From NCBI GenBank assembly GCA_018335795.1, contig JAGXRP010000007.1, positions 1 to 63,262 on the forward strand: DNA of 63,262 nt, in the 5' to 3' direction. Under the pieces are notes generated by a model. That model saw only the letters and a program-made list of their open reading frames with translations, did no database searches and had not been told where the DNA came from. The first letter of the stretch is position 1, and each line of letters opens with the position of its first letter. This document shows, one piece after another, positions 1 to 9,450 of the stretch. The translations under genes were made by a program, and so were the position numbers. The stretch comes from Desulfobulbaceae bacterium. GTDB taxonomy: Bacteria; Bacteroidota; Ignavibacteria; Kapaibacteriales; UBA2268.

Positions 1-1069
1 TCTTTGTCGGCGAAAATGTTGATTCAAAAAATCCACCTGCCGTTATATTTGCCATTATAGTTACGAAAATTACAACTATGAAAACTGTAGGATAGGCATA
101 TGGTTGCAATCCGAATGGGGACCCAAGCGCCATATATGTACCAAGCAAAATTCCAATAATGATGAATATGGCATCCATTGCCATTAACTTTACATCAAGT
201 TTGTATTTGTAAAGGTATGAAAGTGATGCACGTGTCAAAATACCTAATTTCAAAAGAGCCAAGAAAAATCGAGAGTTAGAGTAATGCTTAGAAACAAAAA
301 TTTCCATTGCTTCGTAAAACAAATTAATTTCATTCAAGCTACTCCGTTTAGAACTTTCGCCTTTATGATGAATTATACTTGTAGTATGGACATAAGCGTT
401 TTTGTAACCTGCTTTTACTACTCTGTAGCATAAATCCAAATCTTCGCCATACATAAAAAATTCCGGGTCGAATCCATTGACTTGCTTTATTACGTCGGTA
501 CGAGCAAACATAAAAGCACCTGTTACAGCATCTACGTAGTAAGTACTATCAGTGGGCATATAGGTCAGATTATATTTTCCGAATAGCTTAGATTTGGGGA
601 ATAATGATTGCAGTCCGAAAAGTTTACTGAACGCCGACCATGGTCCCGGAAAACCACGACGACAAGATGCTTGGAAAGTACCATCCGTATTCAATACTTT
701 GCAAACTGAGATAGCAACTTCGGAATGATTCTCCATATATTTAAACATCTCATCGAGTGTATTCGATTGTAATATAGTATCTGGATTCAAAATTAAGATG
801 TATTTGCCCTTAGACTTATCAAAACCGAGATTATTTGCTTTGCCAAAACCGATATTCTCGTTTACAGCAATGATTTCGACATCAGGGAATGCTTGAGAAG
901 TGAATTCGACTGAGCCGTCTTCGGAGTTATTGTCAACAACTATGATTTGCGTTTTTAAATTTGTTGATGCTTGGTGTATAGATTCGATACAACTATAGAG
1001 ATAATCCTTCACATTATAATTTACAATTACAATTGAAATATCTGTTTGAGTCGAATCATTCAAAATCAT
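1..1069 (-). CDS. GT2 glycosyltransferase, rhamnosyltransferase-like (partial, C-terminus off window)
   Basis: The reading frame stays open from an ATG at 1069 to the window edge (356 codons), so the C-terminus is missing. The translation has a family 2 glycosyltransferase fold: an N-terminal IVIVNYNV strand, VVDNNSEDGS, the GFGKANN loop, the LNPDT metal/nucleotide motif near residue 97, and a central FMYGEDLDLCYR acceptor-side motif. This pattern is typical of WbbL/RfbF-like rhamnosyltransferases that extend lipid-linked O-antigen or EPS units. The visible C-terminal part has hydrophobic segments, suggesting membrane attachment. The ATG overlaps the stop of the upstream Dpm1-like gene (ATGA), so the two are probably translationally coupled. 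The sugar and acceptor cannot be read from sequence. Confidence 0.85.
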   Translation of the reverse strand, partial: MILNDSTQTDISIVIVNYNVKDYLYSCIESIHQASTNLKTQIIVVDNNSEDGSVEFTSQAFPDVEIIAVNENIGFGKANNLGFDKSKGKYILILNPDTILQSNTLDEMFKYMENHSEVAISVCKVLNTDGTFQASCRRGFPGPWSAFSKLFGLQSLFPKSKLFGKYNLTYMPTDSTYYVDAVTGAFMFARTDVIKQVNGFDPEFFMYGEDLDLCYRVVKAGYKNAYVHTTSIIHHKGESSKRSSLNEINLFYEAMEIFVSKHYSNSRFFLALLKLGILTRASLSYLYKYKLDVKLMAMDAIFIIIGILLGTYMALGSPFGLQPYAYPTVFIVVIFVTIMANITAGGFFESTFSPTK

Positions 1070-1788
1070 TTCTTCTTATTTTTAAAAGTCCATGAAAACA
1101 ATTTCAATTTCCAGACTAAGAAAATGGCTTCATAAATGATGCTTTTGTTCATCTTGGAAGTACCGCTTCTTCTGTCTATAAAAATAATTGGGATTTCTTT
1201 AATGCGGGCACCATTTTTCCACATGCGATAGTTCATTTCAATTTGAAATCCATAGCCATTTGTCTTGACTGATTTCAAGTCAATTTGAGCTAATTTTTCG
1301 GCTCTGAAACATTTGAAACCACCGGTGGCGTCCTTCACGGGCATACCGGTAATAATCCGGGTATATAGATTAGCACCATAACTTAAAATCAGTCTGCTAA
1401 GGGGCCAATTGATAACATTAACACCTTTGATGTAGCGTGAACCAATGATTAGGTCGTGATTTTCCAATTCAACAAGAAATCTCGGCAAATCGGCAGGGTC
1501 ATGAGAAAAATCTGCATCCATTTCGAATATCGCCTCGAAACCTTTATCCAAAGCATATTGAAAGCCTTCGCAATAGGCTGTTCCCAAGCCCATTTTACCT
1601 GCTCTGACTATCAAATGAATTCTGCTATCGTTAGCCATCATTTGCTGAACTATCTTAGCAGTACCATCTGGTGAATTATCATCAACTACTAATACATTCA
1701 ATCCATCAATCATCTTGAGTACTTCGGTAATAATATGTTCGATGTTTTCAAGTTCGTTATATGTCGGTATTACAACAATTGCTTTCAT
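1066..1788 (-). CDS. Polyprenol-monophosphomannose synthase-like GT2 (Dpm1 family)
   Basis: This 240-residue protein matches the single-domain Dpm1/polyprenol-phosphate mannosyltransferase family, which transfers a hexose from a nucleotide sugar to a polyprenyl phosphate on the cytoplasmic face. Visible motifs are IPTYNE (about 7-12), VVDDNSPDGT (about 34-43), GLGTAY, the catalytic MDADFSHDP (about 90-98) and the C-terminal RRSGTSKM segment. There is no C-terminal GtrA-like membrane domain, so it is the soluble short form. It follows the sugar-phosphate transferase by 21 bases and overlaps the next GT2 by 4 bases. It may supply lipid-linked sugar for GT-C enzymes; the actual sugar (mannose, glucose or other) is inference. 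Confidence 0.9.
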   Translation of the reverse strand: MKAIVVIPTYNELENIEHIITEVLKMIDGLNVLVVDDNSPDGTAKIVQQMMANDSRIHLIVRAGKMGLGTAYCEGFQYALDKGFEAIFEMDADFSHDPADLPRFLVELENHDLIIGSRYIKGVNVINWPLSRLILSYGANLYTRIITGMPVKDATGGFKCFRAEKLAQIDLKSVKTNGYGFQIEMNYRMWKNGARIKEIPIIFIDRRSGTSKMNKSIIYEAIFLVWKLKLFSWTFKNKKK

Positions 1789-1809
1789 AGTTATTCCTTA
1801 ATCAAATTC

Positions 1810-3294
1810 TTAAGCTTGTCCCCTTCCCATAATCATACACCAAAGGGTGCGAACAATAATTTCAATATCTAATTTTAGTGACATGTTTTCAATATAATGA
1901 AAATCATTTCTCAATCTGTCCCGAATTTCCTCGGCAGATAATTCATATCCGTAACTAGTGACTTGATGCCAACCGGTGATTCCGGGACGAACTTTCAAGC
2001 GACGTTTATAATGTGGAAAATCTATTGCGAAATCATCTACAAATTTTGGTTGCTCAGGTCTAGGTCCAACGATGCTCATATGACCGAGCAAAACATTAAG
2101 AAATTGTGGGATTTCGTCTAAATGCGTTTTTCTGATAAATCGCCCAAATCTTGTTACTCTCGGGTCATTAGTCGTTGTCCATGTTTGGTCTTTACGTTCA
2201 GGTTGGTAAACCATTGACCTGAATTTGAAAATTTCAAAAATTCTTCCATCTTTCCCAACTCTTTTTTGAGTATAGAAAATAGGACCACGAGAATCAATTT
2301 TAACTCCAAGTGCAATCAATACCCAAAATGGTAAACCGGCAAGTAAGACTAAAAAGCTAAACGTAAAATCAAATATTCGCTTTATAGTTTCTTGCCAAGG
2401 TTTCAAAAGTTGCGTAGAGACTTCAATTAATGGTAAGCCATATAAATAATATGTTTTGGTTTGTCCGGCAAATACATCATACAAATCCGGCTCGATTTTA
2501 ACTCGGACTTTCTCATCTGCACATTGGTTGACTATATCAACAAGTAGCTTATGGTCAGGCTTTTCAGTAGCAATTACAACCTCTTCGGGTTTTGTATGTC
2601 GGAGAACTTCTTCTAATTGGTCAACCGTTCCCAAGTAAGTACCACTTTCAATTACTATATCAAAAGATTTTTCAAGCATTTCATCATTTGAAATCAACAA
2701 AACAGCAAGAGGGTGATAACCCCAAGTTTTGACTCTTTTGAATTTCTTGAAATAGTTGATTACCCTTTCGAAATCTCCTACAATCACCACAGGAATGCTT
2801 AAAATCCCTTTGATTCTCATATATCTTTCGATGAATCGAGCTGTAACCCTGCCCCCGATCAGCAATGTTGAATGAAGAACAAAATATATCAAAAACAACT
2901 GTCTGGGAGATGATTGACTATCGATTTTTACTGCAAAAATAATGATTATGCAACCGATTAAAGATACTTTGATGATAGACCAAAACTCATCAAAAGGAGA
3001 ACGCTCATACCAATTTTTATACATCCCCGAAAAAAAGAACATTACTAACCAAAAAATCAGGAAAATTATAGTACCTATTGTTATTTCAAGTGCTCCTGGT
3101 TTGACTGCAGAAGGGTAAATACCTGAACCGAATCTGATAAAGAAAAAAATCAAATATGCTGCAATAATAGCAAGATTATCCACAAACAATTGGATAACAA
3201 ATCTCCATTGCCCCGACTTGATAAGTCGCTGGGGTTTGAATGTGTCAAGCAAATTGCTTATTTCAGCTATATGTCCTTTTTGAGTTTCTATCAT
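1810..3294 (-). CDS. Polyprenyl-phosphate sugar-1-phosphate transferase (WbaP/WcaJ-type)
   Basis: This is an initiating transferase of exopolysaccharide synthesis, moving a sugar-1-phosphate from a UDP-sugar to undecaprenyl phosphate. The N-terminal part has four or five hydrophobic helices, followed by a cytosolic CoA-binding-like region with VVIVGDF. The C-terminal bacterial sugar transferase domain has KRIFDFTFS, the re-entrant hydrophobic helix, KFRSM, LDEIPQFLNVL, SIVGPRPEQP and RPGITGWHQV. I chose ATG 3294, 7 bases beyond the stop of the upstream GT2 gene. An in-frame ATG at 3348 would overlap that gene by 47 bases and add 18 polar residues before the conserved part. About 494 residues, normal for the family. 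Confidence 0.92.
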   Translation of the reverse strand: MIETQKGHIAEISNLLDTFKPQRLIKSGQWRFVIQLFVDNLAIIAAYLIFFFIRFGSGIYPSAVKPGALEITIGTIIFLIFWLVMFFFSGMYKNWYERSPFDEFWSIIKVSLIGCIIIIFAVKIDSQSSPRQLFLIYFVLHSTLLIGGRVTARFIERYMRIKGILSIPVVIVGDFERVINYFKKFKRVKTWGYHPLAVLLISNDEMLEKSFDIVIESGTYLGTVDQLEEVLRHTKPEEVVIATEKPDHKLLVDIVNQCADEKVRVKIEPDLYDVFAGQTKTYYLYGLPLIEVSTQLLKPWQETIKRIFDFTFSFLVLLAGLPFWVLIALGVKIDSRGPIFYTQKRVGKDGRIFEIFKFRSMVYQPERKDQTWTTTNDPRVTRFGRFIRKTHLDEIPQFLNVLLGHMSIVGPRPEQPKFVDDFAIDFPHYKRRLKVRPGITGWHQVTSYGYELSAEEIRDRLRNDFHYIENMSLKLDIEIIVRTLWCMIMGRGQA

Positions 3295-3301
3295 TATATT
3301 T

Positions 3302-4471
3302 TTATGAAGAACTGAATCCTTGTCTGTCCCAAATTGCATTTTGTGCACCTTTCAGAAATCGAAATGAACCAAGCAAAATAGCATAGTTGATTACAACAAA
3401 AAAAAGAAATGGTCTGAACAGAGAAAAATTTATTTTTGCTTTTTCGACAAAGAACCCCAATATTGCACCAACATATAAAATTAACTGAGATACCAGAATA
3501 ACTTGAAATGTAATCGTTCTACTATTCATCATTATTGTTAAAAGAATCAAAAGTATCATTAAATATGGAGTGGTCCATCTTGTAACTTTGTGCGACCAAA
3601 TAAAAAACGATACCCAACCGTATTCGAAAATATTCAACAAATGCCGAAAGTGGAATACAGTTGCCATTCCTCCGGCTGAAGCTCTCAATCTTCTGTGCTT
3701 TTCGTTCTCTAAAGATTTTTCGCGAACTTCATTCACCATAGCTTCAGGTGCAAATTTCACTTTACTTTTGTTTTCTAAGACAGTATAAATTGTAAACATA
3801 TCGTCACAAAGCAAATCGCTTGCGATTGGTTTGAAAAATTTGCTGCGTATAGCATAAAAATACCCGAATGCATTGACGCAGGAGTCAATAGCCGATTCGT
3901 AGTATTTGAGGAAGTTCTCGTATTGTTGGTAAATCAAAACTCCGGCACTGCCACTGTTTTCATTTTTTTCATTTTCAATATTTTGAGTTGCTATTACTCC
4001 ACCAACTTTATCATCTGCAAAATTAGAGATAATGATGCTCAAAGCATTTTCATTCAATCGGATGTCTGCATCCATCATGACGATGATTTCAGTTTCCGCA
4101 AGTGGAATAATTTTGTTGAGTGTATTGTTTTTGCCTCCACGTCCGAAGCAATGAAATGATAGACTTGCATATTTGGTGGAAAGTTCGGCTAAAATTTGAT
4201 TAGTCCTATCAGTTGAGCCATCGGAACCAACGAGAACGCGAATTTTTTCTTTGGGATAATCACCTTCGAAAACCGAATCAATTGCATCTGCAATCAGCTC
4301 TTCTTCGTTGTAGGCTGCAATAATTACAGTGATTTCGGGTTGAAATTCCGGGTGACAATAGTTAAATTTGGGTATAAACAGGCTTACAACCTTCAATATC
4401 AACGGATAGAAAGTATAATTAAAAATTATTGCTATGCCAATAACAAGTAATATTACATCAGTAAAAATCAA
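3302..4471 (-). CDS. Membrane-anchored GT2 glycosyltransferase (processive-type)
   Basis: This 389-residue family 2 glycosyltransferase has an N-terminal membrane helix (about 5-30), the catalytic GT-A domain with VIIAAYNEEE, GSDGSTDRT, a MMDADIRL DxD-type motif and an RRLRASAGG segment, then about three C-terminal membrane helices. This layout resembles poly-N-acetylglucosamine or hyaluronan-type synthases, although the product is unknown. No in-frame ATG lies near the conserved N-terminus; the only suitable start after the upstream in-frame stop is TTG at 4471, 36 bases past the Wzi-like gene. Its place between export genes and the initiating transferase supports a role in the same polysaccharide. 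Confidence 0.87.
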   Translation of the reverse strand: MIFTDVILLVIGIAIIFNYTFYPLILKVVSLFIPKFNYCHPEFQPEITVIIAAYNEEELIADAIDSVFEGDYPKEKIRVLVGSDGSTDRTNQILAELSTKYASLSFHCFGRGGKNNTLNKIIPLAETEIIVMMDADIRLNENALSIIISNFADDKVGGVIATQNIENEKNENSGSAGVLIYQQYENFLKYYESAIDSCVNAFGYFYAIRSKFFKPIASDLLCDDMFTIYTVLENKSKVKFAPEAMVNEVREKSLENEKHRRLRASAGGMATVFHFRHLLNIFEYGWVSFFIWSHKVTRWTTPYLMILLILLTIMMNSRTITFQVILVSQLILYVGAILGFFVEKAKINFSLFRPFLFFVVINYAILLGSFRFLKGAQNAIWDRQGFSSS

Positions 4472-4507
4472 TTTATCTTGCTGATTAATTTACAAACTAC
4501 AAAAATA

Positions 4508-6139
4508 TCAAAATTCATCAAATCGTAGCATAGCTCGTATAAAATGCTCCCCCGAATTGTTAGTGTTTATGAATCTATAATAAAGCTGAAGGTTGAAACC
4601 ACGCGATAGTTCAAGCCCTGATGATAATGAAAATGAAAAATATTCTTCCAAATTCCCATCAAGAAATTTTACTTCTTGGCTATCAACTTCGAATCTAAAC
4701 CCTTCGAGATGATTTCCGCCCACATTTCTTACTAATTCTCCAGTTTCGGAATAGATATTATCGCCGTGTCGGAGATATGCGAATTCTAATTCAATCGGAT
4801 ATCTGCTACCCCACCAAAAGCGAGTACTTATGGAATATTTTTCCGAATTTGGCAAAATATAAGATGAGACTACAAAGCCATCATTGACAACGGAATTATT
4901 TTGATTGAAATGAGAATATGTATAAGGTTGAACTCGTGCATACTCGGCGATAAGGTCAATATTTGGGATTAGCGATAGCATTGCTCCCAAATTATATGCA
5001 GTTTTGTTGCCCCAATAATCTGTTCCAATCTTTTCAAATCTGATATCATCTAATAAAAACGAGCCTTTAACTAATAAACCTGTAATCGGTTTTATAGTTA
5101 AGTCAAATCCCATCAAAGAATTATCTCTGTCTCTTAAAGCATGTTCTAAAGACTTTAGAAAGCTGAGAGGATTCAAATATGCTATATCGGGATGACGATT
5201 GGAATATACTAAAGATTCCCAAAAAGCTAATTCCCCCCAACTTGGAGTAATAGCAAATCTATGTGTAACAATATATTTGCTCGGTATGTCAATATGCGAA
5301 CCTGTTTCGCCTATATTTGGTTGAGCAAGCAAAGAAGCATGAACAAATTTGTAACGAAAACTTTCAAACTCGGCACCTGCTGAAATAACATCCATTGCAG
5401 GAGAGTTATCGGACATGATTAATCTTTGACTAAATCCTGTACCCATTAATCTGGATTCGCGACCAATGTTAAAATTGAACCAACGGGATACATAATTGAT
5501 GTGTGATTCGGTGAAATCTATGTCATCCTGATAAACGGTGAATTTTATATTTTGAGAATATTTTCTGACTTCATTTGCAACACTACGACTTCCTGAAAAC
5601 AAAGTTCCGTTTGTTACTTGCAAATTATATCCGAAATCACTTTCAATCGTACCAAATAATCGAAATCCCAAATTACCAATAATAGCCGAGTTGTCATAGT
5701 CATTGTTGTTTCTCATGAATTCGATTGATGCTAATGGCATTATCAGTACATTAGTTTCATCGTTTGAATTGCGATAGAAGAATTTTTCATCATTGGAAAA
5801 AAGACCGCCAAATAAAATTTGATTTGAGTCTGTGTCGCTTGTAATCAAAGTATATGTTTTGGAATCTGAGATGAAGAATTCTTGCTTGAATTTTTCGAGT
5901 AGCTTTCTATCAGCGTTTCCAAGTTCAGAAATATTTCTACCAATTCCTATCAATGCCTCTGTGATTTTGGAACGTCGCATAGGTAAATCATTCAAAGGGT
6001 AGCCTTCGTAATGCCCTTGATTATACATTCGCTCCAAAAAAGGATATACAGAATGGTAAATATGTACGTGTTCAGATTGCGAATAAGTAATGAATATATT
6101 CGCTATAAATAAGAAAATGATTGCGGATGATATTCTCAT
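4508..6139 (-). CDS. Wzi-like capsule assembly outer-membrane protein
   Basis: The 543-residue protein has an N-terminal signal peptide (hydrophobic stretch about 4-20) and a long region of alternating short beta strands ending in an aromatic residue (MLRFDEF), as expected of an outer-membrane barrel. Local features such as the N-terminal PMRRSKI segment, the GRESRLMGTGFSQRL loop and the AYLNPLSFLKSLEH segment are typical of the CapAssemb_Wzi family. Wzi in E. coli anchors group 1 capsule to the cell surface. The ATG overlaps the stop of the SLBB export gene by 4 bases. The neighbourhood (SLBB protein, glycosyltransferases) supports a role in surface polysaccharide attachment or export; the substrate is unknown. 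Confidence 0.85.
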   Translation of the reverse strand: MRISSAIIFLFIANIFITYSQSEHVHIYHSVYPFLERMYNQGHYEGYPLNDLPMRRSKITEALIGIGRNISELGNADRKLLEKFKQEFFISDSKTYTLITSDTDSNQILFGGLFSNDEKFFYRNSNDETNVLIMPLASIEFMRNNNDYDNSAIIGNLGFRLFGTIESDFGYNLQVTNGTLFSGSRSVANEVRKYSQNIKFTVYQDDIDFTESHINYVSRWFNFNIGRESRLMGTGFSQRLIMSDNSPAMDVISAGAEFESFRYKFVHASLLAQPNIGETGSHIDIPSKYIVTHRFAITPSWGELAFWESLVYSNRHPDIAYLNPLSFLKSLEHALRDRDNSLMGFDLTIKPITGLLVKGSFLLDDIRFEKIGTDYWGNKTAYNLGAMLSLIPNIDLIAEYARVQPYTYSHFNQNNSVVNDGFVVSSYILPNSEKYSISTRFWWGSRYPIELEFAYLRHGDNIYSETGELVRNVGGNHLEGFRFEVDSQEVKFLDGNLEEYFSFSLSSGLELSRGFNLQLYYRFINTNNSGEHFIRAMLRFDEF

Positions 6140-7875
6140 CGAGTTGACAGAGTTACAATTGTACTTAACAATATTGAAAATGTTGCAATCAGACTTGCCA
6201 AAACTGCATAACGTTGCAATTTCAATGTTGTCGGTTCATCAGGTACTCTTGGAGCATAAATTTGGTCACCGGCGTAAACAATGATGTCATCAGAGCCTTC
6301 AATCCAAACATTTGTTCTGCCTCGAATAATTCTTGCCCTATCAGGTTCAGAACCTTCAGCAAAACCACCTGCGCGTTCTATATACCATTTCATATTTCTG
6401 CCTTCTTCAAATTCCACATAGCCGGGATTTTTTACCTGACCGTTCACAAAGACTAATCCGGGATTTGTAGGTATATGAATAATATCACCGTCATATAAAA
6501 GCACATCATTGATATTGTTATTCTTTTCAAAAAGTTCAACAAAATCAGTCGCAACTAATGGCTGTTTGTACTTCATATCAATGTAGTATCGAGTTGTGTC
6601 ATCCATAGTCAAATCACTGTATTGCATAATTTCATAGGTTTCTTGGCGTGGGTCTGTAAGAGATTTCAGCTTAGATTCGCGGCGGACAATATTAGCAAGT
6701 GGCAAATATGCATCTTTGGTGAAACCACCAGCCATGTCAATCAAATCTCGTAGGCGCGTGTTTCTCAATGTTATCAAGTAATTGCCGGGATTACGAACTT
6801 GCCCTTTAATTGAAACAGTACCTGTACTCTGGCTTTGTGGCGTAATATTTTGTCCCACAATTATTACAGCACCCGGTTCAATCTCAAAATCTTCTCCAAT
6901 CAGATTCAAACTTTTGTCTGTTTTGAGTAAAATTTGCTTGTTTTGAGATGGCATGTAGATTTTTATATTATTTATATCGGCATCATCGGTCAGTCCATAA
7001 CCAAATTTTAGTAATAATGATGCTTTGTCTCCGGGTTTATAAGGCAAAATTATTGGTCTTGTTACGCCACCTGAAATGGAAATCATCGGGAAATTATCCC
7101 TATCGAACGGGACGATAATTTCATCACCTTCCTTAACATATGGGTCGAATGATGCGTCATTAGTTGCTGCTGCTTTTTCGAGGTCAATCGTCAACGAAGT
7201 GCCATCTTTACGAAGTAAAATTATATTTCTAGATGAATAGAATGGTTTTGTACTCAGCCCGCTTTCCGAAAAACGACGTTCAGTTTCTCGCTCTGCTTCT
7301 TGAACTTGGAGCAATGCTTCCATTTGAGGCAAAGCGATTGCAGTATTTTTTTGAAGCTGATTAGCGAAAAGTATAGCAGTTGATACTTGATAACTTGAAG
7401 GCATTGTATATATTGATGGATAAAGTACATTGCCGGAAATTTTAACGATACATTGTCGTGCAGCACGTAAATTGGTCGAAACTTCAAATTTGGGATTGAA
7501 TGCTTTGAAAAATGATTCAATGCTATCTTGTGCTTGTTTCAAAGTAAGTCCTCGCATATCAATTTTGCCGACTCGTGGAATCATTATGGACATATCCGGC
7601 GATAATTTGATGCTTCTAGGATTATTCATAATGGGCACAATTTGGATTGTTAGAATATCCTCGGGACCCAGAAAATATAATTCAGGGTCAATGATATTGC
7701 CCACGGGCATAGTTTCGGAGCGCATAGCATCATCAGAAAATTGGCTTTCAAGTTCCATTTTCAGTAGCTCATCGCCACTCATTCCTGATAAGCCTTTTAT
7801 TTGAGCTTGAAGATTTGAGTGATTTGCAATCACTACTAAAAACAAAAATATGCAAGTTGCAATATTACGATACAT
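6136..7875 (-). CDS. Polysaccharide biosynthesis/export protein with SLBB repeats
   Basis: The 579-residue protein has a signal peptide (about 1-24), a Poly_export domain (about 65-150, starting at GPEDILTIQI), then SLBB beta-grasp repeats (around 265-330, 350-410 and 470-530, e.g. VSIKGQVRNPGNY and VFVNGQVKNPGYVEFEEG). It ends in a hydrophobic helix (about 553-575). This family includes Wza, the outer-membrane channel of Wzx/Wzy-type polysaccharide export. Unlike Wza it shows no lipobox cysteine, and its C-terminal helix is fully hydrophobic rather than amphipathic. It heads the polysaccharide block, overlapping the Wzi-like gene by 4 bases. Confidence 0.9.
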   Translation of the reverse strand: MYRNIATCIFLFLVVIANHSNLQAQIKGLSGMSGDELLKMELESQFSDDAMRSETMPVGNIIDPELYFLGPEDILTIQIVPIMNNPRSIKLSPDMSIMIPRVGKIDMRGLTLKQAQDSIESFFKAFNPKFEVSTNLRAARQCIVKISGNVLYPSIYTMPSSYQVSTAILFANQLQKNTAIALPQMEALLQVQEAERETERRFSESGLSTKPFYSSRNIILLRKDGTSLTIDLEKAAATNDASFDPYVKEGDEIIVPFDRDNFPMISISGGVTRPIILPYKPGDKASLLLKFGYGLTDDADINNIKIYMPSQNKQILLKTDKSLNLIGEDFEIEPGAVIIVGQNITPQSQSTGTVSIKGQVRNPGNYLITLRNTRLRDLIDMAGGFTKDAYLPLANIVRRESKLKSLTDPRQETYEIMQYSDLTMDDTTRYYIDMKYKQPLVATDFVELFEKNNNINDVLLYDGDIIHIPTNPGLVFVNGQVKNPGYVEFEEGRNMKWYIERAGGFAEGSEPDRARIIRGRTNVWIEGSDDIIVYAGDQIYAPRVPDEPTTLKLQRYAVLASLIATFSILLSTIVTLSTR

Positions 7876-7902
7876 CGTTCATAACCATTTGTTAATAAAT
7901 AA

Positions 7903-9450
7903 CTAAAGAAGCTTTAATGCTACCTTTCTACCGCTTAGCTCTATTACTACAGATGCTAATGACGGAAAAGAGTCAGAATAAGTCCAAATTTTTACGGACG
8001 AATCAAAAATTTCGCCAAAATACGGATTTCCCAGAAAAATAACTATGGTGTCTTTGCCCGCACTTAGTTTATCAAATATTTCTTTTGCTTTGGTGATTAA
8101 ATCGGTTCTGCCATCATAAGCAATTGCTTTGATAAATACCGCAAAAATCAAAATTTTGGCATCTTTGATACCATTTTTGATTGCCGAAATGTCGCTATCA
8201 GTGATAGTTTCGCTTACAAAAGCAAAGTCACAATCGTTTTCAATTGCTTGGGATAACATGGTGAAAAAACGTGTCGCAGTACGCAAATCTTTGTCTTGTT
8301 GCAAAAATGCAATTCCTGCAAAATTAACATCATCTGCAATAGGGATAATCGGTTTATCTAACTTTATTTGCAATGCTTTATAAGCAACATTTAAAGCTAA
8401 ATTCAAATGGTCGGTAAAGATTTGTTTAGTGCTTTCGAGTGTCGCAAATAATGGGATTAATTTCGCTTTTCGTTTGGTGGCAACAATTCGTTTTGCTGAT
8501 TCGAAACAATTTTCATACAATTTTTCGTCAATTTCAACTCTTTCGATTAATGCTGTTGCGGCTTCGATTGCATTTTCCGGCATCAGTGCAATATCGGCTC
8601 CTGCAAGTAGGCAATCTATAGTTGCTTCTGCAGAATTACGTATCTTTGTGATACTTTTCATATCCAAAGCATCAGTAACTATAAGCCCTCTAAACTTCAA
8701 TTCATCGCGAATATAGCTGTAAACTTTGGATGATAGCGAAGTCGGTAGCAAATTATTGCTCATAGACGGAACGTATAAATGTCCAACCATAATGGAATCT
8801 ACCCCGGCATCAACAGCTGCTTTAAATGGAATAATTTCAAATTCTTCCAATTCCTCCAAAGTTTTAGTGACTGCAGGCAATTCAATGTGCGAATCAGATA
8901 AAGTATCGCCATGACCCGGGAAATGCTTTGCACATGTCAAAATATCAGTAGAATGAGCGCCTTCGATAAATTTCACAACATTCTCAGAGACTAATTTGGG
9001 ATTTTCACCAAAGGAACGAATATTGATTATTGGATTAGATGGGTTTGAGTTAATATCGCAAACAGGAGCAAGATTCCATTTAACACCTACTGATTTGACT
9101 TCTTTAGATATTGCTACTGATATTTTAAAACTTGCATCTGGGTCCGAATTATTACCCAATGCCATTGCATGAGGGAACTCAGTGCCTTCGGAAAGTCGCA
9201 TAGGCAAACCAAATTCAAAATCACCCGAGAAAAGCAATGGCACAGTTGCAATATTTTGGAGAGAATTTGTCATTTGCTCTACCTGAACGGTATTTCCACC
9301 AAAAACGCAAAATCCCCCAACTCCCAACTCTACTAAACGAAGAACTTCTTGCTTGTAATCGGGACTTGAGTAAAATTCTTCAGTAGAAAGTTTTGGGAAT
9401 AGACACTGAGCAACGATTTGTTGCTTAGTCCAATTCATCGGATTGCTCAT
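7903..9450 (-). CDS. Glycoside hydrolase family 3, beta-N-acetylhexosaminidase (NagZ-like)
   Basis: The 515-residue enzyme has the GH3 N-terminal barrel, with the signature KHFPGHGDT followed by DSHIELP (the acid/base His loop of NagZ-type enzymes) and the nucleophile aspartate in the IVTDALDMKS motif. NagZ enzymes release N-acetylglucosamine from muropeptides or chitin fragments. E. coli NagZ is about 340 residues; here an extra C-terminal Rossmann-like GH3_C domain (about 345-515) is present, as in Bacteroidota and Firmicutes relatives. No signal peptide is visible, so it is probably cytoplasmic and acts in cell-wall recycling. It is directly followed, 27 bases on, by the SLBB export gene, and preceded by the thioesterase with no gap. 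Confidence 0.9.
   Translation of the reverse strand: MSNPMNWTKQQIVAQCLFPKLSTEEFYSSPDYKQEVLRLVELGVGGFCVFGGNTVQVEQMTNSLQNIATVPLLFSGDFEFGLPMRLSEGTEFPHAMALGNNSDPDASFKISVAISKEVKSVGVKWNLAPVCDINSNPSNPIINIRSFGENPKLVSENVVKFIEGAHSTDILTCAKHFPGHGDTLSDSHIELPAVTKTLEELEEFEIIPFKAAVDAGVDSIMVGHLYVPSMSNNLLPTSLSSKVYSYIRDELKFRGLIVTDALDMKSITKIRNSAEATIDCLLAGADIALMPENAIEAATALIERVEIDEKLYENCFESAKRIVATKRKAKLIPLFATLESTKQIFTDHLNLALNVAYKALQIKLDKPIIPIADDVNFAGIAFLQQDKDLRTATRFFTMLSQAIENDCDFAFVSETITDSDISAIKNGIKDAKILIFAVFIKAIAYDGRTDLITKAKEIFDKLSAGKDTIVIFLGNPYFGEIFDSSVKIWTYSDSFPSLASVVIELSGRKVALKLL

Noticed and set aside
7430-7804. Plus-strand open frame of 124 codons inside the SLBB gene
   Set aside because: It is antisense to a strongly supported gene and its translation has no motif or signal.
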